Assembly (NCBI GenBank): GCA_023251695.1
Contig: JAHEYE010000215.1
Coordinates: 1-6,047 of the forward strand
Reading direction: 5' to 3'
Length of the DNA stretch: 6,047 nt
Source: Sphingobacteriaceae bacterium
GTDB lineage: Bacteria > Bacteroidota > Bacteroidia > B-17B0 > Aurantibacillaceae
How positions within the stretch are numbered: the first letter of the stretch is position 1; each line of letters starts with the position of its first letter. Both the position numbers and the translations under genes were made by a program. The notes under the pieces were generated by a model, which had not been told where the DNA came from, did no database searches, and was given only the letters and a program-made list of their open reading frames with translations. Shown here one piece after another: positions 1-5,748 of the stretch.

Positions 1-983
1 CACTTTACTCTTTAGTCTTTACTCCAAGTGTTATCACTTGTGCAAATCCGTGTGTGGCATTATCACCATCCAGTACATCAACAGTACCTGTAACATTTAC
101 TATTTCATCACCACCACCAACTCAAACAGCTACAGTATCGGGAGCGCTTATGTGTACGCCTGGCCCGTATACTATGACTTATATGAATCAATTTAACGGC
201 TGTATAGGTACTGCTTCAACTGTTGTTCCACAAAATGTTATTCCGCCTGCAGTAGTCCCTCAGGCTCCTGTTTATATTCCATGCGGATCGAGTACAGTAG
301 CAATAAGTGCAGGCACTGCATCGACATCTCCAACCTATTCTTATTCATGGGATGGACCACCAGCAGCAGGGATGAGTTGTCCGGGTGGCACTGCCTGTGC
401 AACATCAGCAGTAAATATGCCCGGGATTTATAATGTTTATGTTGTAAATACAGCGAATGGTTGTTCTGCAACAAATTCAGTTCAGGTTATTGCGGGGAGT
501 GTTTTGATAAGTGTTTTTGGTAACAATACTATTTGTTCCGGCGAAACAACAACCTTAACTGCTAGCGGGGCCACAACATATACATGGAACACCGGTGCAA
601 ATACCTCAAGTATTGCAGCAACACCAACAATTAATACAACATATACAGTAAACGGAACCACAACATCAGGAAGTACCACATGTGTTGGTCAAACAACAAT
701 TGATGTAACTGTGAATCCATGTATTGGTATTCTCGAGTATGAAAAGGAGTTAGGTCTGACCATTGCACCTAATCCTAATACGGGAAAGTTTTTGGTTATT
801 ATTAATCTTAAGCAGGATGCTGAAATATTAATTTTTAATTCTATCGGACAAGAAGTTTTCCGTCAGAATGTCAGAAATGGTAAAAACGAAATTAACATGG
901 GTACTTTAGCCAAAGGAATTTATCACTTTAACATTACTCAGAATAAACAACCCTTAAGTCGGGGAAAAATTTTAATCGAGTAA
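1..983 (+). CDS. T9SS-secreted Ig/PKD-like domain protein, C-terminal part (5' end outside window)
   Basis: This is the C-terminal part of a large secreted or cell-surface protein. The frame is open from the first full codon (3-5) to TAA at 981-983, so the GTG at 54 is an internal valine and not a start. The visible chain is Thr/Ser/Pro-rich. It has at least two Ig/PKD-like modules, at about 270-497 and 501-719. Both show the pattern C-x-G/S, a Y-x-W strand (SYSWDG, TYTWNTG) and a closing YNVYV or TYTVNG strand, with paired cysteines. From about 756 there is a T9SS type A sorting domain (Por_Secre_tail/TIGR04183-like): APNPNTGKF, then IGQEVF, LAKGIYHFNI and a terminal GKILIE. Such proteins cross the outer membrane by T9SS and are released or attached to the surface, with the tail normally removed. 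The passenger function (adhesin, enzyme or other) is not visible. An intrinsic terminator follows 20 nt after the stop. I am confident of the sorting domain and moderately confident of the domain limits. Confidence 0.9.
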   Translation, partial: LYSLVFTPSVITCANPCVALSPSSTSTVPVTFTISSPPPTQTATVSGALMCTPGPYTMTYMNQFNGCIGTASTVVPQNVIPPAVVPQAPVYIPCGSSTVAISAGTASTSPTYSYSWDGPPAAGMSCPGGTACATSAVNMPGIYNVYVVNTANGCSATNSVQVIAGSVLISVFGNNTICSGETTTLTASGATTYTWNTGANTSSIAATPTINTTYTVNGTTTSGSTTCVGQTTIDVTVNPCIGILEYEKELGLTIAPNPNTGKFLVIINLKQDAEILIFNSIGQEVFRQNVRNGKNEINMGTLAKGIYHFNITQNKQPLSRGKILIE

Positions 984-1003
984 AAAATAGTTTTAACTTT
1001 TAT

Positions 1004-1033
1004 AAGCCCTGCCCGAAACGGCTGGGCTTTTTT
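1004..1033 (+). terminator. Intrinsic terminator of the T9SS-protein gene
   Basis: The arms AAGCCC (1004-1009) and GGGCTT (1024-1029) pair. Inside them a T-T mismatch is followed by GCC (1011-1013) pairing with GGC (1020-1022) around a CGAAAC loop. The right arm runs into six T residues (1028-1033). This is a standard rho-independent terminator 20 nt after the stop codon. On the minus strand no clean U-tract follows the stem, so it appears to work in the + direction only. It separates the T9SS-protein transcript from the ORF6N/radical SAM unit. Confidence 0.88.
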
Positions 1034-1053
1034 ATTAATAATTTTTTTAATAA

Positions 1054-1070
1054 TGCTACAATTCGTAGCA
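1054..1070. repeat. Short inverted repeat TGCTAC/GTAGCA in the intergenic region
   Basis: TGCTAC (1054-1059) and GTAGCA (1065-1070) form a perfect 6-bp inverted repeat around a 5-nt AATTC loop. No T-tract follows, so it is not a terminator. Its right half contains TCGTAGC (1063-1069), which recurs in the same orientation at 1089-1095, overlapping the candidate -7 element. A binding site for a dimeric regulator is one reading, and chance is the alternative. Confidence 0.4.
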
Positions 1071-1082
1071 ATCATTCCTTTT

Positions 1083-1098
1083 AAAGCATCGTAGCTTT
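1083..1098. repeat. Short inverted repeat AAAGC/GCTTT just upstream of the ORF6N gene
   Basis: AAAGC (1083-1087) and GCTTT (1094-1098) pair around the 6-nt loop ATCGTA. The right arm lies inside the candidate promoter element TAGCTTTG. With only five base pairs the structure is weak alone. It is listed because it carries the second TCGTAGC copy (1089-1095) and ends 16 nt before the ORF6N start codon. Confidence 0.3.
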
Positions 1099-1099
1099 G
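1092..1099 (+). promoter_or_regulatory. Candidate Bacteroidota -7 promoter element (TAnnTTTG)
   Basis: TAGCTTTG matches the TAnnTTTG -7 consensus of the Bacteroidota primary sigma factor exactly. Transcription would begin near 1103-1106, leaving a leader of about 10 nt before the ATG at 1115. That is short but feasible, and it would rule out the TTG at 1097 as a start. I see no clear TTG/TTTG -33 element at the expected distance upstream, so the assignment rests on the -7 match and its position after a terminator and before a gene. Confidence 0.4.
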
Positions 1100-1114
1100 A
1101 TAAAAAGATTGAGG

Positions 1115-1651
1115 ATGGAAAAACATATTGAGGAGCAAAAAATAGTGAGAAATATTGTTGTGATAAGAAACAGACAGGTTATGTTGGATTATTACCTGGC
1201 GGAATTGTACAAAGTCGACAATAAACAATTAAAAAGACAGGTGAGAAGGAATATTGAAAGATTTCCGGAAGATTTTATGTTTGAATTGACATTAGAGGAA
1301 ATTAGCAACTTGAGGAGCCATTTTGGCACCTCAAGTTGGGGAGGCACCCGTTATTTGCCTATGGCATTTACAGAACAAGGGGTGGCCATGTTATCAACCG
1401 TCCTGAAAAGTAAAACAGCCATAGAGGTGAGTATTCAGATCATACGGATTTTTGCAAAAATGCGTGAAATAGTTATTAAGCATAAGGGTATTCTATTGAA
1501 ACTGGAAAGCATCGAGAAAAAACTAATGATTCACGATAATAAAATAAACAAAAGCGAATACGAAATAAAATTAATTTTTAAAGCCCTAAAACAGTTGATT
1601 GATAAACCTGAAACACCAAGAAAGAAAATTGGTTTCAAATCAGAGGAGTAA
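1115..1651 (+). CDS. ORF6N domain-containing DNA-binding protein
   Basis: This 178-residue protein is an ORF6N-domain protein, a DNA-binding family first described in phages and large DNA viruses (KilA-N/ORF6N group) and common as single chromosomal genes in Bacteroidota. The N-terminal domain (about 10-118) has the family hallmarks: VVIRNRQVML-DYYLAELY (14-32), KRQVRRNIERFPEDFMFELT (40-59), NLRS-x3-TSSWGG (65-77), and RYLPMAFTEQGVAML (79-93). An amphipathic, probably coiled-coil segment (about 120-162) follows, and then the usual tail KKIGF (170-174). The length is typical. I chose the ATG at 1115; the frame also allows a TTG at 1097, but family members usually start a few residues before the IRNRQVML-like segment, and the candidate promoter overlaps the TTG. 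The radical SAM gene follows after 2 nt, so the two are probably cotranscribed. A strong inverted repeat lies inside the gene (1306-1338). Chromosomal ORF6N proteins have no well-defined function; a transcriptional regulator or phage-derived factor is possible. Confidence 0.9.
   Translation: MEKHIEEQKIVRNIVVIRNRQVMLDYYLAELYKVDNKQLKRQVRRNIERFPEDFMFELTLEEISNLRSHFGTSSWGGTRYLPMAFTEQGVAMLSTVLKSKTAIEVSIQIIRIFAKMREIVIKHKGILLKLESIEKKLMIHDNKINKSEYEIKLIFKALKQLIDKPETPRKKIGFKSEE
1306..1338. repeat. Strong intragenic inverted repeat (hairpin) within the ORF6N gene
   Basis: The left arm CAACTTGAGG (1306-1315) is perfectly complementary to CCTCAAGTTG (1329-1338). Inside it a single A-A mismatch (1316/1328) is followed by GCC (1317-1319) pairing with GGC (1325-1327), closing a 5-nt ATTTT loop. 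That makes 13 base pairs over 33 nt. The arms encode the conserved NLRS...TSSWG segment of the ORF6N domain. There is no downstream T-tract (the next bases are GGGAGGC), so it is not an intrinsic terminator. It could be an mRNA structure, a protein-binding palindrome or a by-product of codon constraint. Confidence 0.7.
1643..1648 (+). promoter_or_regulatory. Shine-Dalgarno-like site (GAGGAG) of the radical SAM gene
   Basis: GAGGAG forms the last two sense codons (Glu-Glu) of the ORF6N gene and ends 5 nt before the ATG at 1654, which is good ribosome-binding spacing. Bacteroidota usually rely little on Shine-Dalgarno pairing, so the match may reflect translational coupling or simply Glu codon choice. 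Confidence 0.45.
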
Positions 1652-1653
1652 AA

Positions 1654-2724
1654 ATGAGTGAAACAAAAGATCCATATTTCAAAGGACGCGGTTCTCAAAT
1701 TAATACGCATAATAAATTCGACAGATACCAATATGTACAGGAGTTTATGGAAGTGTTGGATGAAGAACTTGTGTTGGAGCAAAAAACGGAGATTATCTAT
1801 ACGCATCCCAAAACAATTGTAAATAAAGTCGAGAGCCCTGATATTCCCGGTATGTATTCCATGAATCCGTATCAGGGTTGCGAGCATGGTTGCATTTATT
1901 GTTATGCCCGGAATACACACGAATATTGGGGCTATAGTGCAGGATTGGATTTTGAAAGAAAAATAATTGTTAAACAAAATGCAGCCGAAATTCTTGAAAA
2001 ACAATTCAGCAATAAAAACTGGAAAGCATCACCGATCATGTTATCGGGGAATACTGATTGTTATCAGCCATTGGAAAGAAAGTTAGAAATAACCAGGAGG
2101 ATTTTACAAGTGTGTTTAAAATTTAAACATCCTGTAGCTATCATTACAAAAAACGCACTTGTTCTCCGCGATCTGGATATATTAACTGAAATGGCAAAAG
2201 AAAATCTGGTTCATGTGATGGTTTCAATTACCGGAACTGATGAAAGTATAAGAATGAAACTTGAACCAAGGACAGCAACCTATAAAAACCGGTTTAAGGT
2301 TCTAGAAATTCTTTCAAAAAATAAAATCACCTGCGGCGTTATGATTGCACCGGTTATCCCGGGGCTTACAAATCATGAAATTCCAACCGTGATGGAATTA
2401 GCTGCAAAAGCCGGTGCAACAAGTGCCGGATTTACTATAGTAAGATTAAACGGAGCAATTGGTCCAATTTTTAAAGATTGGTTAATAAAAAATTATCCTG
2501 ACCGGGCAGACAAAGTATGGAATCAGATTTCAGATGCCCATGGCGGCAACGTGAACGACAGCAGGTATGGAGTACGAATGAGAGGGGAGGGACAAATGGT
2601 AAATAGTATTAAGCAATTATTTAATCTCTCGCGTTTGCGTTTTATGGGAAACAAAGATGATTTTGAATTTAATGTAGAAGCCTTCAATTACAAGGCCGGA
2701 GATTCACAACTAAGCTTGTTCTAA
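1654..2724 (+). CDS. PA0069-family (SplB-like) radical SAM protein
   Basis: This 356-residue cytosolic protein belongs to the radical SAM superfamily. The cluster-binding motif CEHGCIYC supplies Cys76, Cys80 and Cys83 (CxxxCxxC), which should hold a [4Fe-4S] cluster that cleaves S-adenosylmethionine. Preceding it is GMYSMNPYQG (66-75), and after it come the family signatures SGNTDCYQPLE (131-141), VAIITKN (161-167) and IAPVIPGLTN (231-240), matching the PA0069 group related to spore photoproduct lyase (SplB) and COG1533. The N-terminal GRGSQIN (11-17) is also typical of the group. Full length is present and no key residue is missing. The substrate is unknown; repair of a DNA lesion is a guess from the SplB relationship. 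The last five residues, QLSLF, match the bacterial sliding-clamp binding motif. The ATG at 1654 has GAGGAG upstream and lies 2 nt after the ORF6N stop. The stop codon overlaps that of the convergent ATPase gene (CTAA), with no intrinsic terminator visible downstream. Confidence 0.93.
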   Translation: MSETKDPYFKGRGSQINTHNKFDRYQYVQEFMEVLDEELVLEQKTEIIYTHPKTIVNKVESPDIPGMYSMNPYQGCEHGCIYCYARNTHEYWGYSAGLDFERKIIVKQNAAEILEKQFSNKNWKASPIMLSGNTDCYQPLERKLEITRRILQVCLKFKHPVAIITKNALVLRDLDILTEMAKENLVHVMVSITGTDESIRMKLEPRTATYKNRFKVLEILSKNKITCGVMIAPVIPGLTNHEIPTVMELAAKAGATSAGFTIVRLNGAIGPIFKDWLIKNYPDRADKVWNQISDAHGGNVNDSRYGVRMRGEGQMVNSIKQLFNLSRLRFMGNKDDFEFNVEAFNYKAGDSQLSLF

Positions 2725-3419
2725 TCCCACTGTTTATTCAGATTTACAATTTTACCATCCAATAGTTCGATGGTGCGGTCGGATGCTTTCGCGAAATCGT
2801 TATCGTGTGTAACAGCAATAATGGTCTGGTTATGTCCGCGCGTAAGTTCTTTAAAAATATCAAATACAATACTCGTATTTTTACTATCAAGATTACCGGT
2901 GGGCTCATCGCCCATAATTATCTTAGGATCATTTATCAAAGCCCGCGCAATCGCCACGCGCTGTTGTTGTCCGCCCGATAATTTTGAAGCGGGTTTTAAT
3001 GCAAGATCTTTCAGTCCTAAAATATCCAGCTTTTCGTAAGCACGGTGTTCAATTTCTTCACGCATATATTTACCGAGTTTCATCGCAGGAATCATTACGT
3101 TTTTTAAACAACTGAATTCGGGAAGCAAATAGTGAAACTGAAAAACGAAACCAATTTTTTCATTTCTTACTTCTGCTAGGCGGTCGGGTTTTTTCCCGGT
3201 TAAGGTTTCGTTATCAATAATTAATTCTCCTTCGTAATCTGTATCCATGGTCGATAATAAATAGAGCAAAGTAGATTTTCCACAGCCCGATTTTCCAACC
3301 AAAGTTAAAAACTCGCCTTGTTTTACATCAAAGGAAATCCCTTCAAGTACTTTAAATTTTATCGGGTCGTAAAAATATTTCCCAATATTATTTGTTTTTA
3401 AAACTAAATTCTCTTCCAT
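2721..3419 (-). CDS. ABC transporter ATP-binding protein, LolD/MacB type
   Basis: This 232-residue cytoplasmic ATPase powers the exporter encoded with it. All nucleotide-binding motifs are present in order: Walker A GKSGCGKST (42-50), Q-loop Gln94 in FVFQFHYLLP, signature LSGGQ (147-151) within LSGGQQQRVAIARAL, Walker B IIMGDEP (167-173) with catalytic Glu172, D-loop residues GNLD (175-178), and H-loop His205 in AVTHD. The run DEPTGNLDS and the Q-loop surroundings FQFHYLLPEF are typical of the LolD/MacB/FtsE-like subfamily, and the length is normal for a stand-alone subunit. The ATG (3417-3419) shares one base with the permease stop codon (TAATG). An AGGA lies about 6 nt before it, so reinitiation or coupled translation is likely. 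It is the last gene of the minus-strand operon, and its TAG overlaps the stop of the convergent radical SAM gene. A lipoprotein-release ATPase (LolD proper) is an alternative, but the neighbouring adaptor and TolC-like genes favour an export machine. Confidence 0.93.
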   Translation of the reverse strand: MEENLVLKTNNIGKYFYDPIKFKVLEGISFDVKQGEFLTLVGKSGCGKSTLLYLLSTMDTDYEGELIIDNETLTGKKPDRLAEVRNEKIGFVFQFHYLLPEFSCLKNVMIPAMKLGKYMREEIEHRAYEKLDILGLKDLALKPASKLSGGQQQRVAIARALINDPKIIMGDEPTGNLDSKNTSIVFDIFKELTRGHNQTIIAVTHDNDFAKASDRTIELLDGKIVNLNKQWD

Positions 3420-4654
3420 TATTTCCTGAATATTTCTACCGGATCAACTTTGGCGGCGTTGCGCGCCGGAATAAAACCTGCAGCTGTCGTTACAAACATG
3501 CCTATAAATCCACCGATTGCAATTATCGAAGGCTCAAAACGAATTGGAAAAAATCCAATGTCGCCACCAACGTAAACATGACTGACTAAATTTACTAATA
3601 TGGTAGCAAGCCCGAGGCCGCCACAAGTGCCGAAAAATCCCATGATTACTGCCTCACTCACAAAAATCTTTACAACATCCTTGCCTGAAAAACCTGTCGC
3701 TTTTAAAATGGCAATGTCGTTAAGTTTTTGCATGATGGTCATGTTAAGAATATTATATATGCCAAATGCCGCTACTAATAAAATAGCTCCTGAAATCGAA
3801 CGCATCATAACAGAACGCGTTTTAGCCGCGGCAACAAAAGTTTCGTTCGCTTCTTTCCATTCTTCCACTCTGTAACCACTTATTTTTTCGAACAAAGGCT
3901 TGTATTCAACAACTTTATCAGGTTCTTTTATATTGATATAAATATCTGTCACATAATTCGGACCCTCACGGAGCAATTGTTGCGCCGAGGACAAATTCAT
4001 ATAAGATTTTATTTTATCGCTAATTGAATTGCTTGTGGAGAAAATTCCTACCACTTTCATCACTTTACTTGCACCTAATGATGAAATAACTGTGAGGTTA
4101 TCGTTTAAACGGATATTTAATTTTTCGGCAATACCAACTCCAATTAAAATACCGTTACTTACACTTTCCAGATTTCCGGCTTTGCCTTCAACCATTGTGG
4201 TTGCAATATCAAACATGGCATCAGCTTCTTTAATATTGGCTCCTGATGCAACACCGTTCATTTGCGATTTTCCGCTGGTATAAAATAAATTTACGGTTAC
4301 CCATTGCGCCGCAGTGACAACCTCGGGCTGTTTTTTTATTTCATTGAGAATTTGCTGAGGGTTGAGAAGATTTTTTGTTTTGTTGAGCATTTTAGGATTC
4401 ACAACCACATTAAGCGCCGATGTGTCTTTTTTAGAGAGTAATGATTTACTTATTTCATCATCTTTATAAACGCGCATATGAGGCATCGAACGGAAAATCT
4501 GGTCGTCGAAGAAACGGTTAAAGCCAAGGATAAGGGAATTCAAAAATACAAATGCCGTGATTCCAACCGTTACTCCAAGTGAAGCAACCAAGGTTTGTTT
4601 CTTCCGCGAAAGAATGTGCGTTAACGCAATTTCGGTATTTACACCTTTAATCAT
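3419..4654 (-). CDS. ABC transporter permease, MacB/LolC-E (FtsX-like) type
   Basis: This 411-residue inner-membrane permease has the 1+3 helix layout of the type VII ABC family. The first helix is at about 22-45 (after the basic RKKQ). A large periplasmic domain (about 48-283, MacB-PCD-like) follows, and three C-terminal helices lie at about 284-306, 329-358 and 375-397. The FtsX-like domain is recognised by LNMTIMQKLNDIAILKATGF (303-322) and the terminal IPARNAAKVDPVEIFRK, both typical of LolC/E and MacB relatives. The ATPase found at the N-terminus of true MacB is absent here and is encoded by the next gene. The start ATG overlaps the adaptor stop (ATGA, 4651-4654), and the stop overlaps the ATPase start (TAATG). 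In this family ATP hydrolysis drives movement of the periplasmic domain rather than transport through the membrane, pushing substrate from the periplasm into the exit duct. The cargo cannot be read from sequence. LolC/E-like lipoprotein release is the main alternative role. Confidence 0.9.
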   Translation of the reverse strand: MIKGVNTEIALTHILSRKKQTLVASLGVTVGITAFVFLNSLILGFNRFFDDQIFRSMPHMRVYKDDEISKSLLSKKDTSALNVVVNPKMLNKTKNLLNPQQILNEIKKQPEVVTAAQWVTVNLFYTSGKSQMNGVASGANIKEADAMFDIATTMVEGKAGNLESVSNGILIGVGIAEKLNIRLNDNLTVISSLGASKVMKVVGIFSTSNSISDKIKSYMNLSSAQQLLREGPNYVTDIYINIKEPDKVVEYKPLFEKISGYRVEEWKEANETFVAAAKTRSVMMRSISGAILLVAAFGIYNILNMTIMQKLNDIAILKATGFSGKDVVKIFVSEAVIMGFFGTCGGLGLATILVNLVSHVYVGGDIGFFPIRFEPSIIAIGGFIGMFVTTAAGFIPARNAAKVDPVEIFRK

Positions 4655-5748
4655 TTAATACGATCGTTAATGATGGTAGTGTTTTCATCCAAACCGCTCA
4701 GCACTTCAACCCATTCGCCTGAAATAAAACCGGGTTTTATAACTACGTCACCTTTTTCTTTAGTCTTTACGACATTGCCATATCCTAAAAATGTTTTTGG
4801 GATGACAAGCGCATTTTTTTTGTTAGAAATAATAATGTTGGCCTGTAATTGAGTACCGGAAACATTAAAGTTCACGGCTTCAGTAAAACGGGCTTTGCAA
4901 ACAAAAGATTGTGAAAATTCATCGAAGGAAGGTACAATTTCACTTATTTCAGCTGCGTAGGTTTTTTCTTTGTCAACGTTTAATTCAATTATGGTTTGCT
5001 GACCAACTTTTATTTTAGAAATATTGTTTTCATCAATATTTAGTTTTGCATAAAGTGCCCCCGGATTTCCAATAACTGCAATAATTTCACCGCGACGGAC
5101 ATAATCGCCAACTTCCTTTACTTTTTTATAGACTTTACCGGCTAAAACTGCTTTTACCTCATTATTATCGTTTGCAACTCCGCTAATATCGCGTTGCGAT
5201 TTCTGAATGATGAGTTGCTGCTCGGTTTGTTGTTTTAATAAGCGGAAATTCTGCCCGGCATTCATGAAATTAGTCCTCGAGTTTTCAAAGGCCAATTTTA
5301 TATTTTCCAATTCCAGTTTCGAAACACTATTTGTCTGAAATAATTTCTGGTAACGGGCGTGTTGAAGTGAATCCTGCTCAAATTTATCTTTTAGTAATTG
5401 TAAATTAGCTTGTGCTTGTTTTAAAGTCGGACCTTCCGGACTTGCATTTTGTGCAGCAATCCCGGTAAGATTTTCTGTACTGGAGGCATTAATTGCATTG
5501 GTTTTATTATCAATGATGGCCAGTATTTGTCCGGGCTTTACTTCATCACCATTTTTGAATTTCATTTCCACGATATAGCCTTCGGTTTGCGCAATAATGT
5601 TGCATTTATTTTCCGGCTCAAGTGTTCCGGATGCAAAAACAGCTTCAGTAACATCTTTACGCTGTGGTTTTGTTTCACTTGTTTTTTTTCCGCACGAAAT
5701 AATCAGGCAGGATAACAAAATGGTTAGTATAATACTGTAATTTTTCAT
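4651..5748 (-). CDS. HlyD/MacA-like periplasmic adaptor lipoprotein of an ABC efflux system
   Basis: This 365-residue membrane-fusion protein should bridge the permease and the outer-membrane channel. It begins with a short basic N-terminus, a hydrophobic stretch and the lipobox IISC at Cys19, so it is predicted to be cleaved by signal peptidase II and lipid-anchored. The residues after Cys (GKKTSETK) are mostly basic, unlike the acidic surface-export signals of Bacteroidota lipoproteins, so I infer a periplasm-facing protein. The first half of the lipoyl domain spans about 41-81 (GTLEPENKCNIIAQTEGYIV, then GDEVKPGQILAIID). An alpha-helical hairpin with coiled-coil character covers about 105-190, and the second lipoyl half about 198-228 (VLAGKVYKKVKEVGDYVRRG). 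A beta-barrel (about 229-310) and a membrane-proximal domain follow. The start ATG (5746-5748) overlaps the TolC-like stop as ATGA, and the TGA stop overlaps the permease ATG in the same way. Family membership is sure; the transported substrate is unknown. Confidence 0.92.
   Translation of the reverse strand: MKNYSIILTILLSCLIISCGKKTSETKPQRKDVTEAVFASGTLEPENKCNIIAQTEGYIVEMKFKNGDEVKPGQILAIIDNKTNAINASSTENLTGIAAQNASPEGPTLKQAQANLQLLKDKFEQDSLQHARYQKLFQTNSVSKLELENIKLAFENSRTNFMNAGQNFRLLKQQTEQQLIIQKSQRDISGVANDNNEVKAVLAGKVYKKVKEVGDYVRRGEIIAVIGNPGALYAKLNIDENNISKIKVGQQTIIELNVDKEKTYAAEISEIVPSFDEFSQSFVCKARFTEAVNFNVSGTQLQANIIISNKKNALVIPKTFLGYGNVVKTKEKGDVVIKPGFISGEWVEVLSGLDENTTIINDRIK

Noticed and set aside
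54..56. GTG as the start of the first gene
   Set aside because: The same frame is open to the left edge and encodes similar Cys/Thr/Pro-rich sequence, so the GTG is an internal Val codon of a truncated gene.
573..647. Direct repeat ACAACATATACA at 573-584 and 636-647
   Set aside because: Both copies encode the recurring TTYT strand of the Ig-like module, so they reflect protein repeats rather than a DNA element.
1032..1053. AT-only inverted repeat TTATTAA/TTAATAA after the terminator
   Set aside because: Seven A/T pairs with an 8-nt loop in an AT-rich stretch are weak and expected by chance.
1097..1099. TTG as the start of the ORF6N gene
   Set aside because: It adds six residues not expected for the family, overlaps the candidate -7 element, and an ATG at 1115 is available.
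1004..1114. Attachment site, CRISPR array or phage remnant suggested by the ORF6N gene
   Set aside because: No spaced direct-repeat array, integrase, tRNA or other phage gene is visible, and ORF6N genes commonly stand alone in Bacteroidota chromosomes.
938..1228. Minus-strand open frame across the terminator and ORF6N start
   Set aside because: It covers the terminator and overlaps two supported genes, and the product looks like antisense translation with no family features.
2113..2129. Near-perfect palindrome TGTTTAAA-A-TTTAAACA in the radical SAM gene
   Set aside because: It is almost all A/T, lies in the middle of coding sequence (CLKFKH) and has a 1-nt centre that cannot form a useful RNA loop; probably chance.
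2680..2696. Small hairpin GCCTT/AAGGC near the end of the radical SAM gene, as terminator for the minus-strand operon
   Set aside because: Only five pairs, and no U-tract follows in the minus direction.
2770..4283. Several + strand open frames opposite the ABC genes (for example 2770-3039, 3392-3589, 3600-3875, 4029-4283)
   Set aside because: They are antisense shadows of clearly functional genes and show no recognisable domain of their own.
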